The notes under the pieces were generated by a model. The model worked only from the letters and a program-made list of their open reading frames with translations, was not told the origin of the DNA and ran no database searches. Both the position numbers and the translations under genes were made by a program. Below are positions 5,551-15,200 of a DNA stretch of 21,240 nucleotides, piece after piece. Positions within the stretch are counted from its first letter, which is position 1, and each line of letters starts with the position of its first letter. The DNA is from DATMQA01 sp035566895 (GTDB lineage Bacteria > Verrucomicrobiota > Verrucomicrobiia > Limisphaerales > UBA8199), in NCBI GenBank assembly GCA_035566895.1, contig DATMQA010000043.1, positions 1 through 21,240 on the forward strand, read 5' to 3'.

Positions 5551-8025
5551 ATGCGCGAAAGCAAATCCAGCACTTCCCGGAAGCCTTCGCCTCCCGCCAG
5601 GCGTCGCGCAGGCTGGAAAACGTGGGGCGCGCGAATAACCGCAATGATTGGCGCGCCGCTGGTTTTCTTCGGGCTGTTGGAACTGGCGCTGCGTTTGAGC
5701 GGGTTCGGCCACCCGACCCGGTTTCTGCTGTCCTGGTCCGACCCGGGGCGGAAGATCCTCGTCCAAAACAACCAGTTTGGCTGGCGATTTTTCGGCGCGC
5801 GCATGTCGCGGCTGCCGCACCCGATTTCCCTCGCTGAGCGCAAAGCGCCTGGTACGCTCCGCGTCTTCGTATTCGCAGAATCCGCCGCGTTTGGGGACCC
5901 GCAGCCGCGCTTTGGGCTGCCCCGGATGATCGAGGCGCTGTTGGACCTGCGCCATCCGGGAGTAAAGTTCGAGGTGGTGGATGCCGCTATGACGGCCATC
6001 AATTCGCACGCCGTTGTGCCCATCGCGCGCGACTGTGCCCGGGCCGACGGCGACGTCTGGGTGGTTTACATGGGCAACAACGAAGTGGTGGGGCCTTTCG
6101 GCGCAGGAACGGTTTTCGGCCAACAAGTCCCGCCCTTGCCCTTAATCCGCGCCAGCCTGGCGCTCAAGGCCACACGCACCGGCCAATTGCTCGACGCGCT
6201 ACGCGAAAAGCTGCAAAAGGCGCAGCCAGGAAAAGAGGAGTGGGGCGGCATGATGATGTTCCTCAATCAAAGGGTGGCCGACTACGATCGGCGCATGGAC
6301 AACGTCTATCACGATTTTCAAAGAAACCTGGAGGACATTATTCGCGCCGGACACGTTAGCGGTGCGGGAGTCGTCGTCAGCACGGTGGCAGTCAACCTGA
6401 GAGACTGCGCCCCGTTCGCCTCGCTGCATCGCGCGGAATTGTCGCCGGCCCAACTCAAGGAGTGGGAAGGTCTTTTCCAGCCGGGCCTCGAGGCACAGAA
6501 GCAGGGAAACTGGCCGGAAGCCCAGGAAGAATTCCGCGCCGCCGCGCGGATTGATGACCGCTTCGCCGAACTTCGTTTCCGCCTGGGAGAATGCGCGCTG
6601 GCGCTTGGTGAGTCGGGAGGGACCCGCAGCGAATTTGCCGCCGCGCGAGATCTGGATGCCTTGCGCTTTCGCTGCGACAGCCGCCTGAACGGGCTCATTC
6701 GCCAGGCCGCGACGAACCGTGAAGCGGATGGCATTTTGCTGGCGGATGCGGAAAGCGCGCTGGCGGCCGCCAGCCCGAACGGCCTCACCGGTGCGGAGAT
6801 GTTTTACGAGCACGTACATCTCACTTTCGAAGGCAACTACGTTTTGGCCCGCACCATTGCTGAACAAGTCGAGAAGTTGCTGAAACTCCCGGCTTCGAGC
6901 CGCCCCTGGTCCGACATCGCCGGCTGTGCAAGGCGGCTCGGTTGGACCGACCGCGCCCGGCAATTGGCTTACTCCGAAATCCTGGGTCGCTTGACCGATC
7001 CGCCGTTCACGTTGCAAATCGATCATACCGCGCAACAACAGCGCCTGGCAGGACTGGCGCGTAAAATTGCGCCCGCGGATGCACCCGGAGCGCTGCGGGA
7101 GGCGCAGGTGGCCTGCGAGGCGGCACTGGCGAGCTGGCCCGAGGACGCCCTGCTTTACCAGCAACTGGCCGAGGTGAAACAGGCGGAAGCCGACCACGCG
7201 GGCACGGTCGCTGCCGCCACCCGCTCCCTGGATTTGCTGCCCGCCAATCAGGAATGCCGGCTGCTGCTGGGGTTGGCTTTGGCGCAGGAACAAAAGTTCC
7301 AGGAGGCCGCGGCCGCCTTCCGGCGCGTGTTCGAGTTAGACCCGCAAGACGTGTGGGGGCGCCAAAACCTGGCGATCTGCTGGCAAAAACTGGGCCGCCG
7401 GGACGATGCCATCCGCGAATTCAGGCGCGCCCTGGCGCTCAAGCCGCGGTTCGGGCTGGCCTGGCTTGGGCTCGGACAGGTGTACGAAGACATGGGCCGC
7501 CGGGCCGAGGCGGCTGATTGTTATCGCCTGGCTTTGGCCAACCGCATTCACCGGGCGGAAGAACTGAACACGCTGGCGCGGTTCTGCCAGAGCCGCGGGT
7601 GGTTCGAGGCCGCCGCGACCAACTACGCCGAGGCCATAACCTTGAGCCCGTCCGCTCCCGGGTTGCGGCTCGAGGCGGGCCAGGCGTTGGCCGCCTTGGG
7701 CCGCCACGAGGAGGCTGCGCAACGTTATGCCGAGGCACTCCAGCTTTCGCCCGACCAGGGGCAAACGCACTTCCTGCGCGGCCTTGAACTGGGCCGGTTG
7801 GGCCGGCCCAACGAGGCCGAGCAGGAATTTCGCGCGGCCGCCCGGCTCATGCCCGACGTTTTCGAGGCTCGGCTGAATCTCGGCATCGCGCTCTATCAAG
7901 AACAGAAACTGGACGAAGCCCTGACCGAGTTCGAGGAGGTGCTTCACCGCAGTCCGACCAATGCTCTTGCTCTGAAGTATGTCGCCGCTATCCGTGACCG
8001 ATCCTCCGCCACGAACATGAAATGA
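5551..8025 (+). CDS. Membrane-anchored SGNH-hydrolase-like protein with TPR repeats
   Basis: Starting at ATG 5551 the protein has 824 residues; an in-frame TTG at 5533 would add six. Residues ~27-51 form one hydrophobic anchor (ITAMIGAPLVFFGLLELALR) after a basic N-terminus. An SGNH-like domain follows: block I reads FAESAAFGDP (candidate nucleophile S111), block III reads YMGNNE (N176/N177) and block V reads YEHVHLTFEGN (H423, with Glu in place of the usual Asp three residues before). A TPR-like stretch (~312-368) lies between blocks III and V, so the catalytic fold appears split. About eight TPRs fill ~480-815, for example AAAAFRRVFELDPQDVWGRQ. SGNH proteins are usually esterases or O-acyl modifiers of glycans; the substrate here is unknown. 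No clear Shine-Dalgarno is seen. Confidence 0.82.
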   Translation: MRESKSSTSRKPSPPARRRAGWKTWGARITAMIGAPLVFFGLLELALRLSGFGHPTRFLLSWSDPGRKILVQNNQFGWRFFGARMSRLPHPISLAERKAPGTLRVFVFAESAAFGDPQPRFGLPRMIEALLDLRHPGVKFEVVDAAMTAINSHAVVPIARDCARADGDVWVVYMGNNEVVGPFGAGTVFGQQVPPLPLIRASLALKATRTGQLLDALREKLQKAQPGKEEWGGMMMFLNQRVADYDRRMDNVYHDFQRNLEDIIRAGHVSGAGVVVSTVAVNLRDCAPFASLHRAELSPAQLKEWEGLFQPGLEAQKQGNWPEAQEEFRAAARIDDRFAELRFRLGECALALGESGGTRSEFAAARDLDALRFRCDSRLNGLIRQAATNREADGILLADAESALAAASPNGLTGAEMFYEHVHLTFEGNYVLARTIAEQVEKLLKLPASSRPWSDIAGCARRLGWTDRARQLAYSEILGRLTDPPFTLQIDHTAQQQRLAGLARKIAPADAPGALREAQVACEAALASWPEDALLYQQLAEVKQAEADHAGTVAAATRSLDLLPANQECRLLLGLALAQEQKFQEAAAAFRRVFELDPQDVWGRQNLAICWQKLGRRDDAIREFRRALALKPRFGLAWLGLGQVYEDMGRRAEAADCYRLALANRIHRAEELNTLARFCQSRGWFEAAATNYAEAITLSPSAPGLRLEAGQALAALGRHEEAAQRYAEALQLSPDQGQTHFLRGLELGRLGRPNEAEQEFRAAARLMPDVFEARLNLGIALYQEQKLDEALTEFEEVLHRSPTNALALKYVAAIRDRSSATNMK

Positions 8026-8330
8026 GCGCGGCCTTCCTGCGCGGGGACCGGCGCTGCCCTCGGAATGGGCTCGGGCGAGCATATCCGCAAGTCCCTCGGA
8101 GCGCGTCAGGACGCGGCCACGGAGCCGTGTGGCCAATTTATGCCACATGACAGACCCGCGCCGAAGTGCTATTAGAGTATTGGGTTATGATTTCATCTGG
8201 TCTCCAGCGGGCCACCGCGCCGGTAGGGGAATTGCCTCTGCTTGCGGATGCTGTGGTGAGATGACCATTCCTTTTCCTCTCGTTCCGTCACACCGGAAAA
8301 CTAAACCAATCCAATACTCAAAACAGCAAT
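8026..8330. other. 305-bp intergenic region with two adjacent palindromes
   Basis: CGCGTC-ag-GACGCG at 8102-8115 abuts GGCCAC-ggagccgt-GTGGCC at 8115-8134, which is followed by AATTTA. The second could be a weak terminator for the upstream TPR gene, although the T-run is poor. No ORF, promoter pair or Shine-Dalgarno for the next gene could be supported. Confidence 0.4.
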
Positions 8331-11111
8331 ATGAGAAATTACAGCCTGCTCCAAAGGAAACTGGGACTACTCGCGCTGATTTGTTTCGCCACCTGGTGCG
8401 CCTCGGCCCAGACACTCACCCACCGATACAGTTTCAAAGACACGGCCGGCAGTTCGACCTTCGCCGATTCGGTCGGCGGGTCGGACGGTTCGCTGAATAA
8501 TTCAACCGCGTCCAACCCTAACTCCGCCTCACTGGACGGGACCGAACTCCTGTTGGATGGCACCGGCGGTTACGCCAATTTGCCCGCCGGGATTATCAGC
8601 AACTACACCTCGCTCACGGTGGAATTCTGGGTCGACTTCAGCTCCAGTAATCCTTTGTGGACGCGGGTTTTTTCTTTCGGCGATCAAAATGGTGGCGGCG
8701 GAAAGAATTCCGGCGTTGATTTTTGTCCTTATGCCGGCGGCAACTTTCAGAATCTGGACATGTTGAACACCAACGGCGTCGATGCTTACGCCAACAGCAC
8801 TCCCGGCCTTAACGGCCTCACCAACAATCATGTCACGGTCGTCGTGGATCCCGTCAATAACGGCCTGGACTACTACAACGGCGTTGCCGTCGTATCCACC
8901 GAGCACAACCCGGTCCCTTCGCTCTTGGCGATTACCGACACCGTCAACCTGCTCGGAAGGTCGCTCTATGACGTCGATCCCACGATGAACGGGAATCTTC
9001 ATGAGTTCCGCATCTATCAGGGCGTCCTTTCCGCCGCGCAAGTCGCGCTAAACGATGCCGCCGGGCCGACCAATTATCTCACCAGCCCCGGTACGATTAC
9101 GGCACTGCATTTCAGCAGTCCGCTCAACCCGATCTTCGTCAAGCAAACGCTCCAACAGAATGTCACCGGTGACTTCACCTCGGTTTCTAATCTAAACCTC
9201 GTTGTCTACGGTGGTGTCACCTATACTTCGGGCAACACCAACATTCTGACCATCAGCACCAACGGCGTGGTTAAAGGCGTCGCCGTGGGCACCACCAGTG
9301 TCGCTGCCACGTTTGGGGCAATCTCCGTCACTAATTCCCTGACCGTGATCAGCCTCCCGACTGCCCTGGCTCATCGCTACAGCTTCACCACTGACGCCAG
9401 TGACTCCATTGGTGGCGCCAACGGAACCTTCGTCGGCACGGCTGCGGTCTCCGGTGGCCAGCTCGTCCTGGATGGCGGCGGCTATTTGAGCCTGCCCGGC
9501 AACGCGATTAATATCCCGACTAATGCGGCGGTGACTTTTGAAGCTTGGGCCACGATTGGCAATACTCCGGAATGGTCCCATTTGTTTGAGTTCGGTAATA
9601 TCACCGCCAATAACATCTACTGTGCTCCCAGAGCCGATGCCGGCGGGTTCCATGAGTTTGGCCTGAGCGAAGGTGGCGGGGTTACCGGCGGCCAAACGCT
9701 GTCCTGGGCGCATGGCTGGAGCAATGTCACCCTGCACATCACTGGCGTGGTCGATCCCACCACCTCCACTTTGGCGGTCTATACCAACGGCACTCTAATG
9801 CTCGCCTCCTATACCGCGGGCGCTCCGCTGACCCTCATCGGGACCAACAACGCCGCCCTGGGCCAATCCAGTTATGGCGACCCCGATCTGGTTGGCTCCA
9901 TTGATGAGTTTCGGATTTATAGCGGGGCCTTAAGCCCGGCGCAGGTGGCCATGTCGGACTTGAGCGGGCCGAACTCAACGAACTTCAATCCGGGCGCGCT
10001 TTCATCCATCACGGTGGTGGCGAACAGTTACCCGGCCTTTAGCCAGCTCCTCGCGCCGGTGATCCTGGCGAATTATGCCAGCCTGACCGGCTTCAACTTG
10101 CTGCCCAACGTCTATGCCAGCGCTAATGGCCTGACGGTTACGTGCAGCGATCCCACGATCCTCAGCGTCAACGCGCAAAATCTGCTGACTACTCATCGGC
10201 CCGGCACCGTGACTTTGTCGGCGACGTATCTCGGCAAGACGTCGAGCGCGACGGTCCGGGTGCAGAATCAGGCCGTGCTCGTCCATCGTTACAGCTTTAC
10301 CAGCGATGCCAGCGACTCCGTCGGCGCGGCCAACGGCACGTTGGTCGGAACGGCAAACGTGTCCGGCGGACAGGTGCAATTGGATGGCGGCAGCGGCGAC
10401 TACGTCAGCCTGCCTGGCGGGTTGCTCAGCACTTATCAGTCAGCCACCATGGACATCTGGGCCACCATCAGCTCGGGCCAGCAACATTGGTCCAGGCTGT
10501 GGGAATTTGCCGATATCGGACCCGCCAATGCCAATGAGCTTTACTTCGCGCCCGCGTGGAACCCCGGCGCAAACGCGACGTTCTTTAGCTTTGGCGTGCC
10601 TTTTGGCGGCGCCAACCTTGGTCCACAGGCGCCGCCTACGGTCAATCAAACGGTCCACCTGACCTGCGTCCTGGGTGATGGGTCGGTGAATCTTTACACC
10701 AACGGCGTGCCCTACCTTTCGAGCGACCTCACCGCACCCGCCAGTCAGGCTGGCACCGTGGGCAGTTGGATTGGTTTCTCGCCTTATGCCGACCCTGGCA
10801 TCACCGGTTCGGTGGACGAATACCGTATCTACCAGGGCCGCCTCTCACCCGAGGAAATTCTTGCTTCCGATTCCCTGGGGCCGGATCTGACTCTGAGCAC
10901 CTCCGCGTCTCTGAAAGCCACCGCCAGCGCAGGACACGTGGTTCTGAGCTGGCCGGTAGCCAACGCCGGCTTTTCAGTGCAGAGCACTTCCAGTCTGAAG
11001 CCTCCTAATTGGCTGACCTTGAGCAACGCGCCGGCGTTGGTAGGCGGCACCAATTGGCAGGTTACCGTTTCCGGCACTGGCAGCGCGCAATTCTTCCGCC
11101 TCTGGCGGTAA
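8331..11111 (+). CDS. Secreted protein with three LamG (concanavalin-A-like) domains and Ig-like linkers
   Basis: The 926-residue protein has a signal peptide (LGLLALICFATWCASA, probable cleavage before Q27). Three LamG/jelly-roll domains each begin with a HRYSF motif and end with an [ED][FY]RIYxGxLS motif: ~29-245, ~345-545 and ~649-855. Between them lie Ig-like segments (Big_2 type), for example SGNTNILTISTNGVVKGVAV near 300-320 and TVTCSDPTILSVNAQNLLTT in the second linker. LamG2 and LamG3 are close duplicates, visible even at DNA level near 9372 and 10286. The last ~65 residues (SWPVANAGFSVQSTSSL to AQFFRLWR) form a C-terminal module also seen in the two large proteins downstream. A carbohydrate-binding or adhesive surface role is inferred; no catalytic domain is seen. 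A strong hairpin terminator follows. Confidence 0.88.
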   Translation: MRNYSLLQRKLGLLALICFATWCASAQTLTHRYSFKDTAGSSTFADSVGGSDGSLNNSTASNPNSASLDGTELLLDGTGGYANLPAGIISNYTSLTVEFWVDFSSSNPLWTRVFSFGDQNGGGGKNSGVDFCPYAGGNFQNLDMLNTNGVDAYANSTPGLNGLTNNHVTVVVDPVNNGLDYYNGVAVVSTEHNPVPSLLAITDTVNLLGRSLYDVDPTMNGNLHEFRIYQGVLSAAQVALNDAAGPTNYLTSPGTITALHFSSPLNPIFVKQTLQQNVTGDFTSVSNLNLVVYGGVTYTSGNTNILTISTNGVVKGVAVGTTSVAATFGAISVTNSLTVISLPTALAHRYSFTTDASDSIGGANGTFVGTAAVSGGQLVLDGGGYLSLPGNAINIPTNAAVTFEAWATIGNTPEWSHLFEFGNITANNIYCAPRADAGGFHEFGLSEGGGVTGGQTLSWAHGWSNVTLHITGVVDPTTSTLAVYTNGTLMLASYTAGAPLTLIGTNNAALGQSSYGDPDLVGSIDEFRIYSGALSPAQVAMSDLSGPNSTNFNPGALSSITVVANSYPAFSQLLAPVILANYASLTGFNLLPNVYASANGLTVTCSDPTILSVNAQNLLTTHRPGTVTLSATYLGKTSSATVRVQNQAVLVHRYSFTSDASDSVGAANGTLVGTANVSGGQVQLDGGSGDYVSLPGGLLSTYQSATMDIWATISSGQQHWSRLWEFADIGPANANELYFAPAWNPGANATFFSFGVPFGGANLGPQAPPTVNQTVHLTCVLGDGSVNLYTNGVPYLSSDLTAPASQAGTVGSWIGFSPYADPGITGSVDEYRIYQGRLSPEEILASDSLGPDLTLSTSASLKATASAGHVVLSWPVANAGFSVQSTSSLKPPNWLTLSNAPALVGGTNWQVTVSGTGSAQFFRLWR

Positions 11112-11123
11112 GGCGCGCTTTGG

Positions 11124-11156
11124 GCTCCGCTGCCGGTCGGAAGCCGGCAGCGGAGC
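11124..11156 (+). terminator. Strong hairpin terminator after the LamG gene
   Basis: GCTCCGCTGCCGG (11124-11136) and CCGGCAGCGGAGC (11144-11156) make a perfect 13-bp GC-rich stem with a 7-nt loop, followed by TTCTGGATTTT. It starts 12 bp after the LamG stop codon. The T-run is interrupted, so efficiency is uncertain. Confidence 0.75.
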
Positions 11157-11254
11157 TTCTGGATTTTCTCATGACCAATGCTCGGAGAACAGGCTGTCGT
11201 GGCGGAAACGCGGACCTTGCCCTCAACACGGGATTCTTCGCATGCATTGCGACC

Positions 11255-12178
11255 ATGAACCGGACTGGAGCGCAAAAGCCTGCCTGGAATTCTGCCTCTC
11301 CTTGGGGAGAGATCCCGAGTGCCGGTTCAGTCCCGAAGGGACGTCCGAAAATAGCCCACTGTTTCAACGGTGGGGATGCAGGGCAATGCAAGCTCAAGTC
11401 CCGCCAGGGACGGCAGATAGCACGATCATGGAAAGCGGCTATTTCCTTATCCCCACTGCGGACAGGAACCTCCGTCGCCTTCACGCTCATTGAGCTATTA
11501 GTGGTCATCGCCATCATCGCCATTCTCGCCGCGATGCTGTTGCCCGCGCTCTCAAAGGCAAAGGAGAAATCGAAGCTCACCCAGTGCAAGAGCAACGAAC
11601 ACCAGTTAAGCCTCGCAACCCTCATGTATGCCAACGACAACCAGGACAAGTTGCCCGATTGCCAGAACCTGGGGGTGTGGGTCTGGGACATGTCGGCCTA
11701 TGTCATCACCAACCTGCAACAAAATGCTGTTCGCCAGGATATTTTTTATTGTCCCAACGAGTACTATTTATACAACAGCTCCACCCCCAATGCCTGGCAG
11801 GCCTTCACGGGAAGGTCGACGCCCCCGTTCCCTTACATCGTCACCGGCTATATTTGGATGTTTCCAAAATCACGCGCCGACGCCGTGCTCACCAGTTTCA
11901 GCGAAGTCATCAAAACGACGACACCCCGGCCCGGATTCAGTGTCGCGACGACCGAAATCATCACCGACCCCACCATTTTTCTGAACGGCTTGAGCGGCCG
12001 GCGCTACGCCGATATATCCGCCGCCGGAGGCACCTCCGTGCGCACCGCGCATCTCACTGGCAACACGCCCTCGGGCGGAAACATCACTTTTCTGGACGGA
12101 CATATCGAATGGCGGAAATTCAACCAAATGACCAACGTGGCCAACCCCGCGTCCGGCGACCCGGGGTTTATGTTTTGA
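11255..12178 (+). CDS. Type II secretion pseudopilin-like protein (H-X-DG type)
   Basis: From the nearest upstream in-frame ATG (11255) the product has 307 residues. The prepilin motif is at residue 76: FTLIELLVVIAIIAILAAM with Glu at +5, followed by LPALSKAKEK, a form typical of Verrucomicrobiota and Planctomycetota pseudopilin-like proteins. The body contains MYANDNQDKLP, and the C-terminus contains GNITFLDGHIEW, as in the H-X9-DG group of such proteins. The residue before the cleavage site is Ala, not the classic Gly. The 75-residue leader is unusually long; it overlaps a REP-like repeat (11329-11413), and no ATG, GTG or TTG lies closer in frame, so the start is uncertain. An ATG at 11171 is a second candidate. 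The protein probably sits in the inner membrane or a secretion filament; it lies between large secreted proteins. Confidence 0.85.
   Translation: MNRTGAQKPAWNSASPWGEIPSAGSVPKGRPKIAHCFNGGDAGQCKLKSRQGRQIARSWKAAISLSPLRTGTSVAFTLIELLVVIAIIAILAAMLLPALSKAKEKSKLTQCKSNEHQLSLATLMYANDNQDKLPDCQNLGVWVWDMSAYVITNLQQNAVRQDIFYCPNEYYLYNSSTPNAWQAFTGRSTPPFPYIVTGYIWMFPKSRADAVLTSFSEVIKTTTPRPGFSVATTEIITDPTIFLNGLSGRRYADISAAGGTSVRTAHLTGNTPSGGNITFLDGHIEWRKFNQMTNVANPASGDPGFMF
11329..11413. repeat. REP-like composite repeat: two boxes flanking a hairpin
   Basis: AGTCCCGAAGGGACG (11329-11343) and AGTCCCGCCAGGGACG (11397-11412) are near-identical direct boxes, each itself palindromic (TCCC..GGGA). Between them CCCACTG-tttcaa-CGGTGGG (11355-11374) forms a 7-bp hairpin. 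This resembles intergenic repeats I associate with environmental bacterial genomes. It lies inside the predicted leader of the pseudopilin gene. Confidence 0.6.
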
Positions 12179-12265
12179 AACCGGCGAATCTCAAATTGTA
12201 GGAGCCGACGCCACGAGGCTCTAATCAAAACCGATAGCCATCGAAATCTTCCCCCTCCTCCCACC

Positions 12266-15200
12266 TTGAACAAGATTCTCCAAGACACGCTCCGGGCCCG
12301 ACGCCCATGCCACCTGCTCCCCTGCCCTTTCGCCGGTTTACTTGTCGCCTGGCTCATTCTGGTAATGCTCGTCGATACGGTTGTCACCCCGCCCGCCGGC
12401 GCCGAAACTCTCCCGCTGCGCGGGTACCTGTCGGCCCACGACCCCTCGACCATCACCCAATGCAAAAACCGTTACTATCTCTTCAATACCGGCCAGGGCA
12501 TTTTATCCAAGTCTTCTGCGGACAAGGTATTTTGGACTCCGGGCCCGCCTGTTTTTTCCAATGCGCCGGCTTGGACAACCAACGCGGTCCCTGGCTTCAC
12601 GGGATTGTTTTGGGCGCCGGACCTGCTCTATTTCAACAATCAATATCATCTCTACTACGCCGTTTCGACCTTTGGCAGCCAGGTGTCGGGCATCGGCCTG
12701 GTTACCAACCCAACGCTCGACCCGAGCGACCCCAGCTACCACTGGACTGATCAAGGCCCGGTGATTACTTCCACGAACGGCTCACCGTACAACACGATCG
12801 ACCCGAGTTTCACCTGGGACAATTCGGGAAATCTCTGGATGGCCTTTGGTTCCTATTGGAGCGGCATTTACCTCGTGCAACTCGATCCGGTCACCGGTCT
12901 GCGGATTTCGCCCAATTCCACCACCTACCAGCTCGCCTACGACAGCTCCATCGAGGCCTCCTATCTTTGGCGGCGGGGCGGCTATTACTACCTCTTCGTG
13001 AATTGGGGGTCCTGCTGCTCGGGCGTCAACAGCACTTACAATATCCGCGTGGGCCGAAGCACCAGCGTCACCGGACCGTACCTCGACCGCAACGGGGTCA
13101 ACATGGTTAACAACGGGGGCACGCTTTTTCTTCAAGGCACCGGGAAGTTTACCGGGCCCGGCCACGTCGGGATCTTGTCCGAAGGCGGAGTCCAGTCCTT
13201 CAGCTATCACTATTACGACGCCAACTCCTGGGCGCCGCAATACGGCGCCTATGGTTCCCCGGACTTTTCTTTCGTGCCGTTATCCTGGACGGCCGACGAC
13301 TGGCCTGTCTTCACCAACGATTGGTCGGCGGTTTATAACTTCCAGGCGGATGCCCGCGACGACAATGGACAATACTACGGCCTGCTGCAAAACGGCGCGG
13401 CTGTCGTCCCCGATGCCACCTACGGCCACGCCCTGAATCTGAATGGCACCAATCAATATGTATGGCTGCCTCCGGGAGTCGGCTACGCGCAGACCTTCGT
13501 GGCCGTAGTGAAGTGGCGCGGTGGCGCCGCCTGGCAGCGCATTTTCGACTTCGGCTTCGACACAACCAAGACGGTGATGATGACGGCCGCTTCCGATGCC
13601 AACGTGCTGCGTTGCGACATCAACCCCGGTGGCAACCTGCAAAGTGTCCAGTGGACCAATCCGCTGCCGACCAATGTCTGGACCCATGTGGCGCTGACAT
13701 TGAATGGCTCGCAAGGCGTTCTTTACGTGAACGGGGCGCCCGTGGCTACGAACGCCGGCATGAACCTCCTGCCCTTGAATGTTGGCCCCCAAACCAACCA
13801 CCTGGGCCGCAGCAAATTCTCCGCCGACCCATACTTCAATGGCCAATACGCCTCCTTCCGCGTCTATGGACGAGCGCTTTCGCCGGCCGAAATCGTCGCG
13901 CCGCTCCCGGCCATCGCTCAGCCCGCGAACGGTTCCTCTTACTGGCCAGGCACCTCCGTCAGCTTCAGTGGCTCGGCAACGGATTACGCCAGCCGCCCCC
14001 TGGGAGCCAGCCATTTAACCTGGCAAGTAAGCTACGCACAGGACGGCCAGACTAACACCGTCTTTGGCCCGGTGTCGGGAATCACCAATGGCAACTTCAA
14101 TATCCCCACTAACGCGACGGGTGGTGGGATTTACCTCATCACCCTGACCGCCACGGATTCTTCCAGCCACCAGAGCTCGGTCTCCTCGATTCTGGTCGCC
14201 GCCAACCCGCCCGCAGGTTGGTCTTCTTATTATCCGTTGAAATCCGACGCGAATGACGCTAACGGCCACTACAACGGCATCCTCAATGGCGGTGCGTCGT
14301 TTGTAACCGACCCGGCGCGCGGCAGCGTGCTCAACCTTTCCGGCACGAATCAGTTTGTGAGCTTTCCCGCCGGCTTGTCGGGAATGCAAACTTTCATGGC
14401 CTGGGTCAAATGGAAGGGCGGCGCGGCCTGGCAACGCATCTACGATTTCGGTGATGATACGACCCACTACACCGTGCTCACCCCGCTTGCCTCCGGCGGC
14501 CGGCTTCGCTTCAACATCAGCATCAACAGCACCCCGGGCGAGCAGATTGTGGACGCGCCTTCGCCATTTCCCTCGAACGTGTGGACTCACGTGGCGGTGG
14601 TGATGAATGGAACCTCTGTCGTGCTTTACACCAACGGCGCGCCGGTCGCCACCAATCTCTTCGCCAACCTGGTCCCGCAAAACCTGAACGCCACCAACCT
14701 TTACTTCGGCAAGAGCCAATTCCCGGCCGATCCGTATTTCAGCGGCCGCCTCAGCTCGGTGCGCATTTTCTCGCGTCCGCTCGCCTCCAACGAAATCGTT
14801 GCCCCCCAAATCAGCATTGCGCAACCCGCCCAGGGCTCCACCTACCGGCCAGGGGACGCCATCACGTTTGCCGGCGCAGCCAGCGACTTTTACGATACCG
14901 CCATCGCTGCCACCGGGCTGACCTGGACGGTGAACTTCGTTAATGCCGCCCTCACCAATACCGTGTTCGGACCGCAAAGCGGCATAACCAATGGGTCTTT
15001 CGGCATCCCGCCGAGCGGCGCGGCTGCAACCAACGGGTTTTACCAGGTGTCCCTTTCCGCCGTGGACAGCCTGGGGCACGCCGCCACCAATTCCGTGACG
15101 CTGTATCCCTTGGCGGCATCCGCCTCCCTGCAGTGGGCTTCTTATTACCCTTTCACTAGCGGCGCTCAGGACGCCAGCAATCTCTATAACAGCACGCTCA

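Noticed and set aside
6199..7293. 364-codon antisense open frame inside the SGNH-TPR gene
   Set aside because: Opposite a gene with clear TPR periodicity; no family features.
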